Program-made: the position numbers and the translations under genes
Shown: in pieces, positions 8,120 through 8,208 of the stretch
Position numbering within the stretch: the first letter of the stretch is position 1
Layout of the letters: every line of letters begins with the position of its first letter
Source of the DNA: Pseudomonadota bacterium
GTDB lineage: Bacteria > Pseudomonadota > Alphaproteobacteria > Rhodobacterales > Rhodobacteraceae
Assembly (NCBI GenBank): GCA_022573605.1
Contig: JACZTQ010000141.1
Location: 1 to 8,208, forward strand
Length of the DNA: 8,208 nt
Direction: 5' to 3'
The notes under the pieces: generated by a model
Databases searched by the model: none
What the model was told of the DNA's origin: nothing
Seen by the model: only the letters and a program-made list of their open reading frames with translations

Positions 8120-8190
8120 GTAGGGTGCGCATTCTGCGCACCGTCCCCCGCCCGAACCCACATGAGCGGTGCGCAGGATGCCCACCCTAC
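8120..8190. repeat. 23-base imperfect inverted repeat, REP/MITE-like
   Basis: The arm at 8120-8142 and the reverse complement of 8168-8190 agree at 21 of 23 positions, with 25 bases between. Each arm begins with GTAGGGTG and ends with CTGCGCACC. The left arm is also a small hairpin by itself: GGTGCGCA (8124-8131) with TGCGCACC (8135-8142). Intergenic palindromes with GTAGGGTG arms are common dispersed repeats in proteobacteria. No transposase is present, so a non-autonomous element is the simplest reading. Confidence 0.6.
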
Positions 8191-8208
8191 CGGGGGCCGT
8201 TCGTGAAA

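Larger units (their letters stand above)
7895..8208. other. Non-coding, hairpin-rich 3' region
   Basis: No gene can be supported in these 314 bases. Open frames exist on both strands, but they are low-complexity Pro/Arg/Gly translations of GC-rich DNA without family resemblance. The stretch contains stacked hairpins (7991-8054) and a long imperfect inverted repeat (8120-8190), listed separately. Confidence 0.6.

Noticed and set aside
7950..8141. Small minus-strand protein of 63 residues
   Set aside because: It is Pro/Arg/Gly-rich, spans three strong hairpins and has no recognisable family or good ribosome-binding site.
6698..8185. 495-codon minus-strand open frame through VIT and the 3' region
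   Set aside because: It runs antisense through VIT and through hairpin DNA, with repetitive composition and no domain.

Overview
The window reads as chromosomal DNA of a GC-rich alphaproteobacterium. The grounds are the very high GC of most genes, the clade-typical form of the MtnA protein, and the mix of MtnA, a membrane desaturase and a VIT-family iron carrier. A Rhodospirillales-like host is an inference; no rRNA or tRNA gene is present to confirm it.

Layout: (a) 1-86 holds short GC-rich palindromes. (b) 87-1181, minus strand: mtnA, a methionine-salvage isomerase. (c) 1182-1532: a divergent intergenic region with a candidate mtnA promoter and, just before katG, a tandem 11-base repeat and a hairpin. 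(d) 1533-3716, plus strand: an intact katG catalase-peroxidase with all recognisable catalytic residues. (e) 3717-4281: a scar region. It holds about 30 codons of what looks like a monofunctional haem catalase, then a nested palindromic element, then the 3' half of an AqpZ-type aquaporin whose homology begins exactly at the edge of that element. (f) 4553-7663, plus strand: a tight three-gene cluster of a membrane fatty-acid desaturase, a COG4091-type homoserine-dehydrogenase-like protein with a C-terminal SAF domain, and a VIT/CCC1-family transporter. The first gap is 4 bases and the second junction is a 4-base ATGA overlap, so the genes are probably co-transcribed. (g) 7697-7894: a truncated N-terminal piece of a PLP-dependent aminotransferase. 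(h) 7895-8208: non-coding DNA full of strong hairpins and a 23-base imperfect inverted repeat.

Functionally, katG handles peroxide. The desaturase and the VIT protein both concern iron (a di-iron enzyme and an iron/manganese carrier), but nothing in the sequence proves a shared pathway. The broken genes, palindromes and the lower GC of katG suggest that the katG segment was rearranged or acquired at the expense of an older aquaporin gene. No clearly new defence or mobile system is visible. The least explained items are the desaturase/COG4091/VIT operon and the element that sits exactly on the aquaporin breakpoint.
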